From: Acidimicrobiales bacterium
Lineage (GTDB): Bacteria > Actinomycetota > Acidimicrobiia > Acidimicrobiales > JADJXE01
Assembly (NCBI GenBank): GCA_016716005.1
Contig: JADJXE010000001.1
Coordinates: 2,369,001-2,433,000 of the forward strand
DNA length: 64,000 nucleotides
Direction: 5' to 3'
Below, in pieces: positions 36,332 to 44,886 of the stretch. The translations under genes were made by a program, and so were the position numbers. Position 1 is the stretch's first letter; each line of letters starts with the position of its first letter. Under the pieces are notes generated by a model that had not been told where the DNA came from, searched no databases, and worked only from the letters and a program-made list of their open reading frames with translations.

Positions 36332-36337
36332 AGCCTA
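36332..36337 (-). promoter_or_regulatory. -10 element ending at the selC 5' end
   Basis: TAGGCT on the minus strand would start transcription at 36325, one base before the mature tRNA. This implies almost no 5' leader for processing. It overlaps the end of the HAD gene. Confidence 0.5.
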
Positions 36338-37276
36338 CCGGTGGGTCCGGAGCCGGTCCCAGGGGACGGGCAGGGCGGGATTGGGTACCCTTCGCCCCAT
36401 GAAGAAGCTCCTCGTGCTCGTCGTCCTGGCCGCGGTGGCCGTCGTCGTGGTGAAGAAGGTGCGGTCGGCCTGAACGCCGGCTGAGGTGTCCCGGCCCCGC
36501 CGGGCCGCCCACCACCAGGCCGCGCCGGCCCCACCCGTCACCGCGAGCCCGCCGCCCACAGCGGCGACGACGAGCGCGCCCGGGCGGCGCTCGACGGTGC
36601 CGGGGCGCCCCACGGTGCGCTGGAAGGTGCGCACCTCCCACCCCCTGGTGCGCGCCGCCCGCAGCAGCTCGCGGTCGGGGTTGACGGCCACGGGGTGGCC
36701 GACGCACCCGAGCATCGGGAGGTCGGTGGCCGAGTCCGAGTAGGCGTACGAGGCCGCCAGGTCGATGCCCTCCCGCTCGGCCACCATCCGCAGGATGTCC
36801 GCCTTGGCCGGGCCGTACACGTACCACTCGAGCTCGCCCGTGTAGCGGCCGCGCTCGTCGAGGCGGGCCCGGGTGGCGATGGCCTCGTCGATCCCCAGGT
36901 GCCGGGCCAGCGGGGCCACCACCTCCTCCGGGGAGGCCGACACGAGGTACACCCGGCGGCCCGCGGCCTGGTGCGCGCGCATGAGCTCGAGGGCCTCGGC
37001 GTAGACGATGGGCGCCACCACGTCCTCCAGCGCCTCGCGCACGATCCGGCTGACGTGCGCGTGGTCCCAGCCCTTGGTGATGGCCAGCACGGCGCTGCGC
37101 ATCCGCTCGAGCTGGGCCTCGTCGGCACCGACGTAGAGGTAGACGAGCTGGCCCCAGAGGGCCCGCACCAGCACGCGGCGCGAGATGAGCCCCTCTCGGC
37201 GGAGCGGGCGCCCCAGCGCCACCATCGACGCCCGCGCGATCACCGTCTTGTCGAGATCGAAGAAGGCGGCCTCCAC
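36335..37276 (-). CDS. HAD-IB family phosphatase with a C-terminal membrane segment
   Basis: 313-residue HAD hydrolase related to SerB. Motif I is FFDLDKTV, motif II is VSASPEE, and motifs III/IV are GPAKADIL and YAYSDSATDLPML. A hydrophobic helix (ALVVAAVGGGLAVTGGAGAAWWW) follows. The last 50 or so residues lie opposite a microprotein gene and the selC promoter and look unstructured, so the functional end may be earlier. The minus-strand TATCCT at 37289-37284 places +1 next to GTG 37276. It is divergent from the Tad-like operon, as is Rv3661 in M. tuberculosis. Confidence 0.85.
   Translation of the reverse strand: MEAAFFDLDKTVIARASMVALGRPLRREGLISRRVLVRALWGQLVYLYVGADEAQLERMRSAVLAITKGWDHAHVSRIVREALEDVVAPIVYAEALELMRAHQAAGRRVYLVSASPEEVVAPLARHLGIDEAIATRARLDERGRYTGELEWYVYGPAKADILRMVAEREGIDLAASYAYSDSATDLPMLGCVGHPVAVNPDRELLRAARTRGWEVRTFQRTVGRPGTVERRPGALVVAAVGGGLAVTGGAGAAWWWAARRGRDTSAGVQADRTFFTTTTATAARTTSTRSFFMGRRVPNPALPVPWDRLRTHR
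36399..36473 (+). CDS. 24-residue membrane microprotein (DLW-39-like start)
   Basis: A tiny reading frame: MKKLLVLVV, a run of Val/Ala, then VVKKVRSA and a stop. It is a single membrane helix with Lys at both ends. The start resembles the actinomycete DLW-39 small protein family, though the C-terminal DLW motif is absent. TACCCT at 36386-36391 would begin transcription at 36398, one base before the ATG, so it looks leaderless like other genes here. It lies opposite the extended C-terminus of the HAD gene. Confidence 0.55.
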   Translation: MKKLLVLVVLAAVAVVVVKKVRSA

Positions 37277-37361
37277 TGCGGCGAGGATACGGGGCCGCCC
37301 GGGCCCCGACGGGGCGCCCCCCCGGGCGCTCGGGCCGGATGCCGCGCGGGGCGATATTCGG

Positions 37362-37390
37362 TTGCCCCTGCCCCCGCCGGCCCCTACCGT
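37362..37390 (+). promoter_or_regulatory. Promoter of the Tad-like operon
   Basis: TTGCCC at 37362-37367 and TACCGT at 37385-37390 are 17 bases apart. Transcription would start near 37397 with a leader of about 45 bases to ATG 37442. Confidence 0.55.
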
Positions 37391-37441
37391 CGGACCGCCA
37401 CTCCCCCTGAGGCCCGTTCCCACGCGCCCCGGAGGGTCGGC

Positions 37442-38140
37442 ATGCTCGTCGCCTGCTGGTCGGCCAAGGGCGGCAGCGGCACCACGGTCGTGGCCGCGTC
37501 GCTCGCCGTGCTCCTCGCCCGCTCCTCGGAGACGGGCGCCCTGTTCGTCGATCTGGCCGGGGACGCCCCGGCCGTGCTGGGCCTGCCGGAGCCGTCGGGC
37601 GCCGGCCTGGCCGACTGGTTCGCGGCGGGGTCCGAGGTCCCCGTCGACGGGCTCCGCCGGCTCGAGGTGCCGGCCGCCGAGCGCCTCCGGCTCCTCCCGA
37701 GAGGGGTCGGCGCGCTGGGCGACGGGGAGGCGGCGGTGGTCGGGGCCCTGTCCTGCGGTCCGGCGGCGGCAGGCGACCGGGCGGAGGTGCTGGCCGCCCT
37801 GCTCGCCACCGACGGCCGGGCGGTGGTGGCCGACTGCGGCTCCGGGCCCGTGGGCGCCGCGCTGACGGTGGTCGCCGCCGCCACCCACTCGCTGCTCGTC
37901 ACCCGCCCCTGCTATCTGTCCCTGCGGCGGGCGGTGGCCGCGCCGCTCCGACCCTCCGGCGTGGTCCTCGTGCGCGAGCCGGGCCGGGCCCTCGGCCGGG
38001 CCGACGTGGAGGAGGTGCTCGGCGTGCCGGTGCGGGCCGAGGTCCTCGTCGACCCGGCGGTGGCCCGCGCCGTCGACGCCGGGCTGCTCGCCAGCCGGCT
38101 GCCCCGCACGCTCGAGCGCTCGCTCCGGCACGCGGCGTGA
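37442..38140 (+). CDS. Septum-site/TadZ-like ATPase (Ssd family)
   Basis: 232 residues. The deviant Walker A motif SAKGGSGTT and FVDLAGDAP identify a ParA/MinD-type ATPase similar to CpaE/TadZ, which positions the Tad machine, and to mycobacterial Ssd (Rv3660c). The rest is Ala/Val-rich with LLPRGVG and VVADCGSG in the expected places. Its stop overlaps the GTG of tadA. Confidence 0.85.
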   Translation: MLVACWSAKGGSGTTVVAASLAVLLARSSETGALFVDLAGDAPAVLGLPEPSGAGLADWFAAGSEVPVDGLRRLEVPAAERLRLLPRGVGALGDGEAAVVGALSCGPAAAGDRAEVLAALLATDGRAVVADCGSGPVGAALTVVAAATHSLLVTRPCYLSLRRAVAAPLRPSGVVLVREPGRALGRADVEEVLGVPVRAEVLVDPAVARAVDAGLLASRLPRTLERSLRHAA

Positions 38141-39387
38141 GCGCCGGAGCGTCCTCGGGGCCCGGGACCGGGCCGACCCCGAGCCCCGGGCCGGGCCTGG
38201 TCGATCGGGTGCACGCGCGGCTGCTGGTCGAGGGGGTCGAGGTCGACGACGGCGGCGACGCCGGCCTGCGTCACCGGCTCCGCCGTCGGGTTCGCGACGA
38301 GGCGCCGCTGTTGGGGGCCGACGCGGTGGAGGCGGCGGTCGCCGGCCTGGTGGCGCGCCTGCGGGGGCTCGGCCCCCTCCAGGACCTCCTCGCCGACGCC
38401 GAGGTGAGCGAGGTGATGGTCAACGGGCCCGGGCCGGTCTGGGTCGAGCGGCGCGGTCGCGTCGAGCGCACCCCGCTCACGCTCGACGGCCCCACCATCG
38501 AGCACCTGATCGAACGCATCGTGGCGCCGCTGGGGCTCCGGATCGACCGGGCGTCGCCGCTGGTCGATGCCCGGCTTCCCGACGGGTCACGGGTGAACGC
38601 GGTGGTGCCGCCGCTGGCCGTGGACGGGCCGTGCCTCACGATCCGCCGGTTCGGCGCCCGGGCGGTGACGCTCGCCGAGGTCTGCCCGCCGGGGGTGGCC
38701 CCCTTCCTCGCCTGGGCGGTCGGCGCCCGGTGCAACGTGCTGGTGAGCGGGGGGACCGGCGCCGGGAAGACCACCCTGCTCAACGCCCTCGCGGGTGAGA
38801 TACCGGCCGAGGAGCGGGTGGTCACGGTGGAGGACGCGGCCGAGCTGCGGCTCCCCCGCGAGCACGTCGTGCGCCTCGAAGCCCGGCCGGCCAACGCCGA
38901 GGGGGTGGGTGAGGTGCGCGTCCGCGACCTCGTGCGCAACGCGCTGCGGATGCGCCCCGACCGGATCGTGGTCGGCGAGGTCCGGGGGCCCGAGGCCCTC
39001 GACATGCTCCAGGCGATGAACACGGGTCACGAGGGCTCGCTGTCGACGTGCCACGCCAACAGCCCGGCCGACGCCCTCCGCCGCCTGGAGACGATGATCC
39101 TCATGGGTGACGTGGCCCTGCCCCTCGCCGCGGTGCGCGAGCAACTGGCGGCGTCGCTCGACCTGGTCGTGCAGATCGCCCGGCGCCCTGGCGGCGGCCG
39201 CGCCGTGGTCGAGGTGGCAGAGGTGGTCGGCGAGGGCGGGTCCGACCCCGGCCCCGGACGCGGCCCCGGCCCCGGCCCGGGCCGCGTCCGCCTGCTCGCC
39301 GGGGTCGACGGGCTCCGGTCGCTGGCCCGGCGGCCTCCCCGTGCCCCCGGGGCACCGCCACCCGATCCCGCCTGGGTCGTGCCGTGA
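38137..39387 (+). CDS. tadA: TadA/CpaF pilus-type ATPase
   Basis: 416-residue secretion ATPase of the CpaF group. Walker A is SGGTGAGKTTLLNAL, the Asp box VVTVEDAAELRL follows, Walker B is RIVVGEVRGPEALDMLQAMNTGHEG, and the His box is STCHANSP. The N-terminus has the usual helical domain. A C-terminal Gly/Pro-rich tail is extra. It powers assembly or secretion with TadB/TadC. Confidence 0.94.
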   Translation: MSAGASSGPGTGPTPSPGPGLVDRVHARLLVEGVEVDDGGDAGLRHRLRRRVRDEAPLLGADAVEAAVAGLVARLRGLGPLQDLLADAEVSEVMVNGPGPVWVERRGRVERTPLTLDGPTIEHLIERIVAPLGLRIDRASPLVDARLPDGSRVNAVVPPLAVDGPCLTIRRFGARAVTLAEVCPPGVAPFLAWAVGARCNVLVSGGTGAGKTTLLNALAGEIPAEERVVTVEDAAELRLPREHVVRLEARPANAEGVGEVRVRDLVRNALRMRPDRIVVGEVRGPEALDMLQAMNTGHEGSLSTCHANSPADALRRLETMILMGDVALPLAAVREQLAASLDLVVQIARRPGGGRAVVEVAEVVGEGGSDPGPGRGPGPGPGRVRLLAGVDGLRSLARRPPRAPGAPPPDPAWVVP

Positions 39388-40292
39388 GGCTCGCCCCGGC
39401 CGCGGTGGCGGCTGCGCTGGTGCTGGCCACGGCGGGCGCGGCCCGGCTGGCCGTCCGATCGGTCGGCGGGGCGGCGGCCCGGCACCGTGCGGGGTTGTCG
39501 GCCGGTGTCGCCGGCATCGGCTCGCGCCCGGCCTGGCTCCCGGCGCTCGGCCCACCCCGATGGTTCACCCTGGGGCTCGAGCGGGCCGGCCTCGAGCTCC
39601 CCGGGGGGCCGGCCTGGTCGGGGGTGCTGGCGGCGGGCGCGCTCGGCGGGGTCCTCGGGCTCCGCCTGGGCGGGCCCCTCGCCGGAGCGGGGTTGGCCGC
39701 AGCGGTGCTCGCCGGGGTGGCGGGTGGCCTGCGGGCCACACGGCATCGGGGCGAGCAGCGTCTGGCCGCCGGCCTGCCCGGGGCCCTGGAGTCGGTGGCC
39801 CGCTCCCTGCGCTCGGGTGCGTCGCTCCACCAGGCCATGGCCGAGGCCGCCGCCACCACCCCGGGCCCGCTCGGCCGCGAGTTGGCCGAGCTGGTCGCGG
39901 TGGTGGCCGCCGGCACCCCGCTGGTCGCGGCCCTCGACGCCTGGGCCCTCCGCCGGCCACGGCGGGGGGTGCGCCTGGCCGTGACGGCTCTGGCGCTGGG
40001 CCTCGAGACGGGTGGCGCCCGGGCCCAGGCCGTCGACGGGGTGGCGGCCACCCTGCGCGACCGCCTCGCCCTCGAGGGCGAGCTGCGGGCCCTGTCGTCC
40101 CAGGCGCGCTACTCGGCCTGGCTCATCGCCCTGGCCCCGCTGGCGTTCCTGGTCTTCTCCCTCGGCGCCGATGCCCGTACCGCCGCCTTCCTGCTGCGGA
40201 CGCCCGCGGGCCTGGCCTGCCTCGGCCTCGGACTGGGCCTCGACCTGGCCGCCGCGGTCTGGATGGGCCGCATCACGAGGAGCCCGTGGTGA
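39384..40292 (+). CDS. tadB: TadB-like membrane protein (GspF domain)
   Basis: 302 residues with the type II secretion F domain: PGALESVARSLRSGASLHQAMAEAA, and the C-terminal helices SAWLIALAPLAFLVFSLGA. Several membrane segments. Start and stop overlap those of its neighbours (GTGA). It forms the inner-membrane platform with the next gene. Confidence 0.88.
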   Translation: MRLAPAAVAAALVLATAGAARLAVRSVGGAAARHRAGLSAGVAGIGSRPAWLPALGPPRWFTLGLERAGLELPGGPAWSGVLAAGALGGVLGLRLGGPLAGAGLAAAVLAGVAGGLRATRHRGEQRLAAGLPGALESVARSLRSGASLHQAMAEAAATTPGPLGRELAELVAVVAAGTPLVAALDAWALRRPRRGVRLAVTALALGLETGGARAQAVDGVAATLRDRLALEGELRALSSQARYSAWLIALAPLAFLVFSLGADARTAAFLLRTPAGLACLGLGLGLDLAAAVWMGRITRSPW

Positions 40293-41104
40293 TCGCCCTG
40301 CTGCTGGCCGCGGCCTGGGGGCTGCTGGTCGTGGCCCTGGCGGCGCCGGGGCCGCGGCCGCCTCGCCGGGTGGCGTTGCTGGTGGCGCCGGCCGCCGGCC
40401 GCGGGGTGCCACGGGCGTCCCGGGTGCCGGACCGGCTGGCCGCGTCCGCCGCCACCCTCCTCGCCCGGCCCGGCGGCGCGCTGCGCCGGATGCTGCGCCG
40501 ACCCCGCGATCCGGCCGCCGACCGCCGCCTGGGTGCCGCCCTGGCCGCCGGGGTGCTGGCGGGGCTGCTCGCAGGGCCGGCCGTCGGCGGCGGTGCCGCC
40601 GGTGCCGTGCTCGTCTGGCCGATCCTGGCATCCCGGCGCGCCGCGCGGCGCCGGCGGGCGGCCCTGGTCGAGGTGCTGCCCGACACCGTCGACCTGCTGG
40701 TGCTGGCCGTGGGTGCCGGCCTCACCGTCTCCCTCGCGGTGCGGGCCGTGGCCATCCGCGCGCCGGGGGGCCTCGGTGTGGAGCTCCGCCGCGTGGCCCA
40801 CGAGGTCGACCTCGGCCGCCGGTTGGCCGACGCCCTCGACGAGCTGCCGGCGCGCCTCGGCGAGGAGGTGCGTCCGCTCACCGCGGCGCTCGTGGCCTCC
40901 GAGCGCTACGGCGTGCCGCTCGCCGCGGGGCTCGAGCGGCTCGCCGGCGAGGTCCGGCGCGATCGGCGCCGCCGCGCCGAGGAGTCGATCCGGAAGGTCC
41001 CCGTCAAGCTCCTCTTCCCCCTCGTGTGCTGCACCCTGCCCGCCTTCGCGCTGCTCACGGTGGCCCCGCTCCTCGCCGGGTCGTTGCGGTCGCTGCGCCT
41101 CTGA
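40289..41104 (+). CDS. tadC: TadC-like membrane protein (GspF domain)
   Basis: 271 residues with a second GspF-type domain: LVEVLPDTVDLLVLAVGAGLTVSLAV, then ALVASERYGVPLAAGLERLAGE and the last membrane helix VCCTLPAFALLTVAPLLAG. The motif RKVPVKLLFPLV is characteristic of TadC. GTG 40289 overlaps the tadB stop; GTG 40286 is one codon upstream. Confidence 0.88.
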   Translation: MIALLLAAAWGLLVVALAAPGPRPPRRVALLVAPAAGRGVPRASRVPDRLAASAATLLARPGGALRRMLRRPRDPAADRRLGAALAAGVLAGLLAGPAVGGGAAGAVLVWPILASRRAARRRRAALVEVLPDTVDLLVLAVGAGLTVSLAVRAVAIRAPGGLGVELRRVAHEVDLGRRLADALDELPARLGEEVRPLTAALVASERYGVPLAAGLERLAGEVRRDRRRRAEESIRKVPVKLLFPLVCCTLPAFALLTVAPLLAGSLRSLRL

Positions 41105-41130
41105 CGTCCCGTTCGCACCAAGGAGGAGCC

Positions 41131-41349
41131 ATGCTCCCGTTCATCGTCCGCGCCCAGGTCGCGCTCTGGGCCCTCGACCCCCGGTCCCGCCCTCGGAGCG
41201 AGCGGGGCCAGACCACCGCCGAGTACGCCCTGGTGCTGCTGGGCGCGGCCGCCGTCGCCCTGCTGGTGGTGGCCTGGGCCGCGAACAGCGAGAGGATCGG
41301 GCGGCTCCTCAACGCCGTCCTCGACAAGGTCATCGAGCAGGTGACCTGA
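41131..41349 (+). CDS. Flp/DUF4244-type pilin-like protein
   Basis: 72 residues. A charged N-terminus is followed by RGQTTAEYALVLLGAAAVALLVVAW, the pilin-like motif (Glu five residues into the hydrophobic helix, with Tyr) shared by Flp pilins and the DUF4244 family of actinomycetes (compare Rv3656c). A strong AAGGAGGAG ribosome site precedes the ATG. It is probably the major subunit of the Tad-like structure. No prepilin peptidase gene lies in the window. Confidence 0.85.
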   Translation: MLPFIVRAQVALWALDPRSRPRSERGQTTAEYALVLLGAAAVALLVVAWAANSERIGRLLNAVLDKVIEQVT

Positions 41350-41353
41350 TCGC

Positions 41354-41818
41354 GTGCGGAGCGAGGTGCGGGGCCGGTCGGTGGGGCGCACGCCGGTGCC
41401 GTCCCGACCGGCCCCGCCGTCGCCGATCCCCAGCCCGGTGGCCGGCCGTGCCTCGCCCCAGCGGGGTCAGGCCGCGGTCGAGCTCGCCCTCGTCCTCCCG
41501 CTGGTGGCGCTCCTGCTGCTGGCGCTGATCCAGGTGGGCCTGGTGGTGCGTGACCAGGTGCTGGTGATCCACGCGGCGCGCGAAGGGGCACGGGCGGCGG
41601 CCGTGGACGACGACCCGGGGGCGGCCCGGCGGGCCGCGCTGCGGGCGGCGGGGCTGGCGGCCGGGCGCCTCACGGTCGAGGTCGACGGCCGTGGCGGCGA
41701 GGGCAGCCGGGTGAGGGTGCGCGTCCGGTACCGGGCGCCCACCGACGTGCCGCTCGTCGGGGGGCTCGTGGGCGACGTCACCGTCGGCGGCTCGGTCACC
41801 ATGCGGGTCGAGCGCTGA
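41354..41818 (+). CDS. TadE-like pseudopilin
   Basis: 154 residues. After a Pro-rich start, RGQAAVELALVLPLVALLLLALIQ is the TadE N-terminal helix, followed by VIHAAREGARAAA and a beta-rich tail. TadE proteins are minor pilins of Tad systems. It follows the Flp-like gene by four bases and is the last gene of the operon, convergent with the helicase. Confidence 0.85.
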   Translation: MRSEVRGRSVGRTPVPSRPAPPSPIPSPVAGRASPQRGQAAVELALVLPLVALLLLALIQVGLVVRDQVLVIHAAREGARAAAVDDDPGAARRAALRAAGLAAGRLTVEVDGRGGEGSRVRVRVRYRAPTDVPLVGGLVGDVTVGGSVTMRVER

Positions 41819-41848
41819 GCCGTCCCGGTGAGTCCCAGGCTCGACCGC

Positions 41849-44173
41849 TCAGGCCAGCACCGCGCCGAGCAGGGCGACGGCGCCGGCCTTGTCGAGGGGC
41901 TCGTTGCCGTTCCCGCACTTGGGGGACTGCACGCACGAGGGGCAGCCCGCGGCGCACGGGCAGGCGGCCACCAGGTCGAGGGTGGCCCGCAGATGGCGCT
42001 CGCCGGCGGCGAAGCCCAGCTCGGCGATGCCGGCCCCACCCGGGAAGCCGTCGTAGATCACGACGGTGGGCAGGCCGGTGTCGGCCTGCCGGGCCGTCGA
42101 CACGCCGCCCACGTCCCAGCGGTCGCAGATGGTGAACAGGGGGAGGATCCCGATGGCGGCGTGCTCGACCGCGTGGAGGGTGCCGGGCAGCCGGGCGGCG
42201 TCGAGGCCGGCCTCGGCCACCACCTCGTCGTCCACGGTCCACCACACCCCGCGCGTGGCCAGCACCGTCGGGGGCAGGTCGAGCGGCTCGACCCCCAGCC
42301 ACTCGCCCGAGCGAAGGTCCCGCCGCTGGAAGCCCACGACGTGGCTCGTCACCTCCACCGCGCCGAGCGCCACGCGGGCCCGGCCGACCGTCGCGGCGCG
42401 GTCCTCCGACAGCACCCGGATCGACGACTCCGTGCGCGGCCGAGTGTCTTCGGCGTCGTCGGTGGGCTCCACCACGGCCACCCGGTCGTCGAGGCGGAGC
42501 TCGCGCACCCGGTAGGCGGCCCCCTGGTGGAGGTAGATCGCCCCCGGATGCACCAGCCGCAGCGCTCGGGCCGGTTCCACCGTGCCCACCAGCCGGCCGT
42601 CGTCGAGGGCGATGCGCACCTCGCCACCCCAGCCCGAGCGCAGACCGATGCCGGGCGCCGGGCTCCCCCGCCCGGCCCAGAAGGCCCGTCCGTCTCGGAG
42701 CCGCAGCCGGTCGTCGAGCACCAGGCGCCGCACCCCCTCGTCGAGGTCGACGCCCCACCAGGTGGCGTCGGCCGGGGTGAGCGGGAGCTCGTAGGCCGCG
42801 CAGGCCAGGTGGGGATGCAGCACGTAGGGGTTCCCCAGGTTGACGACCGCCGGCTCGGGTGGGCGTGAGAGCAGCTCGGCCGGGTGCCCGGCCAGCCACT
42901 GGTCGAGCTGGTCCGCGCCGGCGACCAGCACGGCCAGCGCGCCCTGCTGGGCCCGCCCGGCCCGCCCGGCCTGCTGCCAGAAGGAGGCGATCGTGCCCGG
43001 GAACCCGTCGAGCACCACCGCGTCGAGCCCGCCGACGTCGATGCCGAGCTCCAGGGCGCTGGTGGCCACCACGGCGCGCAGGCGGCCCTCGAACAGGTCG
43101 GACTCGATCGTCCGCCGCTCCTCGGCGAGGTACCCGCCCCGGTACGCGCGCACCGCGTCGGCCGAGCCCTCCGGCAGGGCCCGCCGCACCATGGCGGCAA
43201 CGGTCTCGGTGGCCCGCCGGCTCCGGGTGAAGGCGAGCGTGCGGTGGCCGGCCGCGGCCAGGGCGGCGACGAGCCGGGCCGTCTCCACGTGCGCCGAGCC
43301 CCGGGTGCCGGTGCCCTCGTCGAGCAGCGGTGGGTTCCACACGGCGACCAGCCGCTCGCCGCGGGGGGAGCCGTCGTCGGTCAGCGCGGCCACGTCGAGG
43401 CCGGCCAGGATCGACGCCAGCGCGCCGGGCTCGCCGATCGTGGCCGACGAGAACGCCATCGTGGGGGTGGACGCGTAGTGGGCGCACACCCGGCGGAGCC
43501 GGCGCAGCACATGGGCGACGTGGCTCCCGAACACGCCCCGCAGCACGTGCAGCTCGTCGACCACGACGAACCGGAGCCGCTTCAGGAAGGTGGCCCATCG
43601 CTCGTGGCGCGGGAGGATGCCGGTGTGCAGCATCTCCGGGTTGGTGAGCAGCACGTTGGCGTGGCGGCGGATCCACGCCCGGGCCTCGGGGCCGGTGTCG
43701 CCGTCGTACGTGGCCGCCACCAGGCCGGGGACCCCGAGGGCCGCGAACGCCCGCAGCTGGTCCTGGGCCAGGGCCTTGGTGGGGAACACCAAGAGGGCCG
43801 TGCCCGGCGGATCGTCGGCGACCGCCGCCGCGATCGGCACCTGGTAGCACAGCGACTTCCCCGAGGCCGTCCCCGTGGCGAGGGCCACGGATCGCCCGGC
43901 CTGCAGCCGCTCGATCGCCTCGGCCTGGTGCGTCCACAGCCGGCGGTCCCCCAGGGCGCGAGCCGCCTGGGCTCCCAGCGGGAGGCTGCGGTGGCGCGCG
44001 GGCCGGGTCGGGAGCCGCGCCAGGTGGACGAGCTGCCCGCCGTCGGCCAGCTCCCCGAGCAGTCGGGCTGCGTCGTCGAGATCCACCGGTGGGCCACCAC
44101 CTCCGGCGGCCGGGCCGCGGCCGCCGGGCTCGGCGGCGGGGTCGGGTAGGTTCGGTGGAACCCACTGTTCCAC
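41849..44173 (-). CDS. DEAD/DEAH helicase with DUF1998 (MrfA/YprA type)
   Basis: 774-residue superfamily 2 helicase. Motif I TGTASGKS, motif II VVDELH, motif III SSATIG, motif VI QQAGRAGR. The C-terminal DUF1998 domain has a four-Cys metal site (CPCAAGC, then CPSCVQSPKC), as in MrfA and the mycobacterial Rv3649 product, which act in mitomycin-type lesion repair. GTG 44173 sits divergent from a small gene with 20 bases between them. Confidence 0.93.
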   Translation of the reverse strand: MEQWVPPNLPDPAAEPGGRGPAAGGGGPPVDLDDAARLLGELADGGQLVHLARLPTRPARHRSLPLGAQAARALGDRRLWTHQAEAIERLQAGRSVALATGTASGKSLCYQVPIAAAVADDPPGTALLVFPTKALAQDQLRAFAALGVPGLVAATYDGDTGPEARAWIRRHANVLLTNPEMLHTGILPRHERWATFLKRLRFVVVDELHVLRGVFGSHVAHVLRRLRRVCAHYASTPTMAFSSATIGEPGALASILAGLDVAALTDDGSPRGERLVAVWNPPLLDEGTGTRGSAHVETARLVAALAAAGHRTLAFTRSRRATETVAAMVRRALPEGSADAVRAYRGGYLAEERRTIESDLFEGRLRAVVATSALELGIDVGGLDAVVLDGFPGTIASFWQQAGRAGRAQQGALAVLVAGADQLDQWLAGHPAELLSRPPEPAVVNLGNPYVLHPHLACAAYELPLTPADATWWGVDLDEGVRRLVLDDRLRLRDGRAFWAGRGSPAPGIGLRSGWGGEVRIALDDGRLVGTVEPARALRLVHPGAIYLHQGAAYRVRELRLDDRVAVVEPTDDAEDTRPRTESSIRVLSEDRAATVGRARVALGAVEVTSHVVGFQRRDLRSGEWLGVEPLDLPPTVLATRGVWWTVDDEVVAEAGLDAARLPGTLHAVEHAAIGILPLFTICDRWDVGGVSTARQADTGLPTVVIYDGFPGGAGIAELGFAAGERHLRATLDLVAACPCAAGCPSCVQSPKCGNGNEPLDKAGAVALLGAVLA

Positions 44174-44193
44174 GGCCCGAGGCGAGCGCCACC

Positions 44194-44694
44194 ATGCAGA
44201 CCCTGCCGAAGCCCGACGAGCTGCTCGCCCTCGACTCGGTGACCGCCGAGCTGTTCGACACCCTCCGCCGGTGGTTCGCGGTGCCCGACGAGGTGCGCCT
44301 CGACCTCCGTGCCGTCGACTCCGCGGTGCGCGAGCTGGGCGATCCGGTGCTGGTGGCGGCCATGGCGATGCGCAAGCTGCAGGCGCTGAACCTGCTGGCC
44401 ACGCCGGGGGTCACCACCACGACCGACGTCGTCGTCACGATCGTCGGCGACCTCGACCGGGCCCTCGTCCAGGCGCCGGTGATGCGGCTGCGACTGGCGG
44501 CCGAGCAGGCCGACTGGGACGCCGAGCTGGCCGTCCTCGAGGGCGGCGCCCCGGTGGCCGGCAGCGAGCCGCCCGGCGCGGTCGACGCCGCCGACGACGA
44601 GACCGAGCGCTTCCGGCAGCTGCACGCCCGGCTCCACGAGGCGGTGCGGGCCGTGATCGAGGCCTCCGAGGGCGAGATCCGGTACTTCAGCTGA
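44194..44694 (+). CDS. Hypothetical protein
   Basis: 166 residues, all-alpha by appearance, acidic. Conserved-looking stretches are VPDEVRLDLRAVDSAVRELG and MRKLQALNLLATPG. No family is recognised. A TAGGTT -10 at 44147-44152 would give a leader of about 35 bases. Its neighbours (helicase and topA) suggest that it may belong to the same conserved block. Confidence 0.65.
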   Translation: MQTLPKPDELLALDSVTAELFDTLRRWFAVPDEVRLDLRAVDSAVRELGDPVLVAAMAMRKLQALNLLATPGVTTTTDVVVTIVGDLDRALVQAPVMRLRLAAEQADWDAELAVLEGGAPVAGSEPPGAVDAADDETERFRQLHARLHEAVRAVIEASEGEIRYFS

Positions 44695-44783
44695 CTGTGA
44701 GGATGCACCCTGCGGTCCGGTGACCGCGTTGGGCTGGTGGCCCGGGGCGGGCGGCAGGGGGCTGACGGCGAGCGGAAGGGGCG

Positions 44784-44886
44784 ACACGGCCCGGAAGTCG
44801 GGATCCCAGCGGCGCCAGCAGCAGGTCGCCGAGGCCGAACGGCTGGCCGGGGCTACACGGCCCGGAAGTCGGGATCCCAGCGGCGC
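44784..44886. repeat. 32-bp direct repeat duplicating the acyl-CoA dehydrogenase 3' end
   Basis: The 32 bases at 44784-44815 are identical to 44855-44886. The second copy is the last codons and stop region of the acyl-CoA dehydrogenase gene; the first is a displaced copy in the 158-base non-coding gap after it. No other gene is seen in 44695-44852. No integrase is near, so an attachment site is unlikely. Confidence 0.8.

Noticed and set aside
44784..44886. Phage or element attachment sites from the 32-base repeat
   Set aside because: No integrase, no tRNA involvement, only 71 bases between copies, and one copy is simply a gene end.
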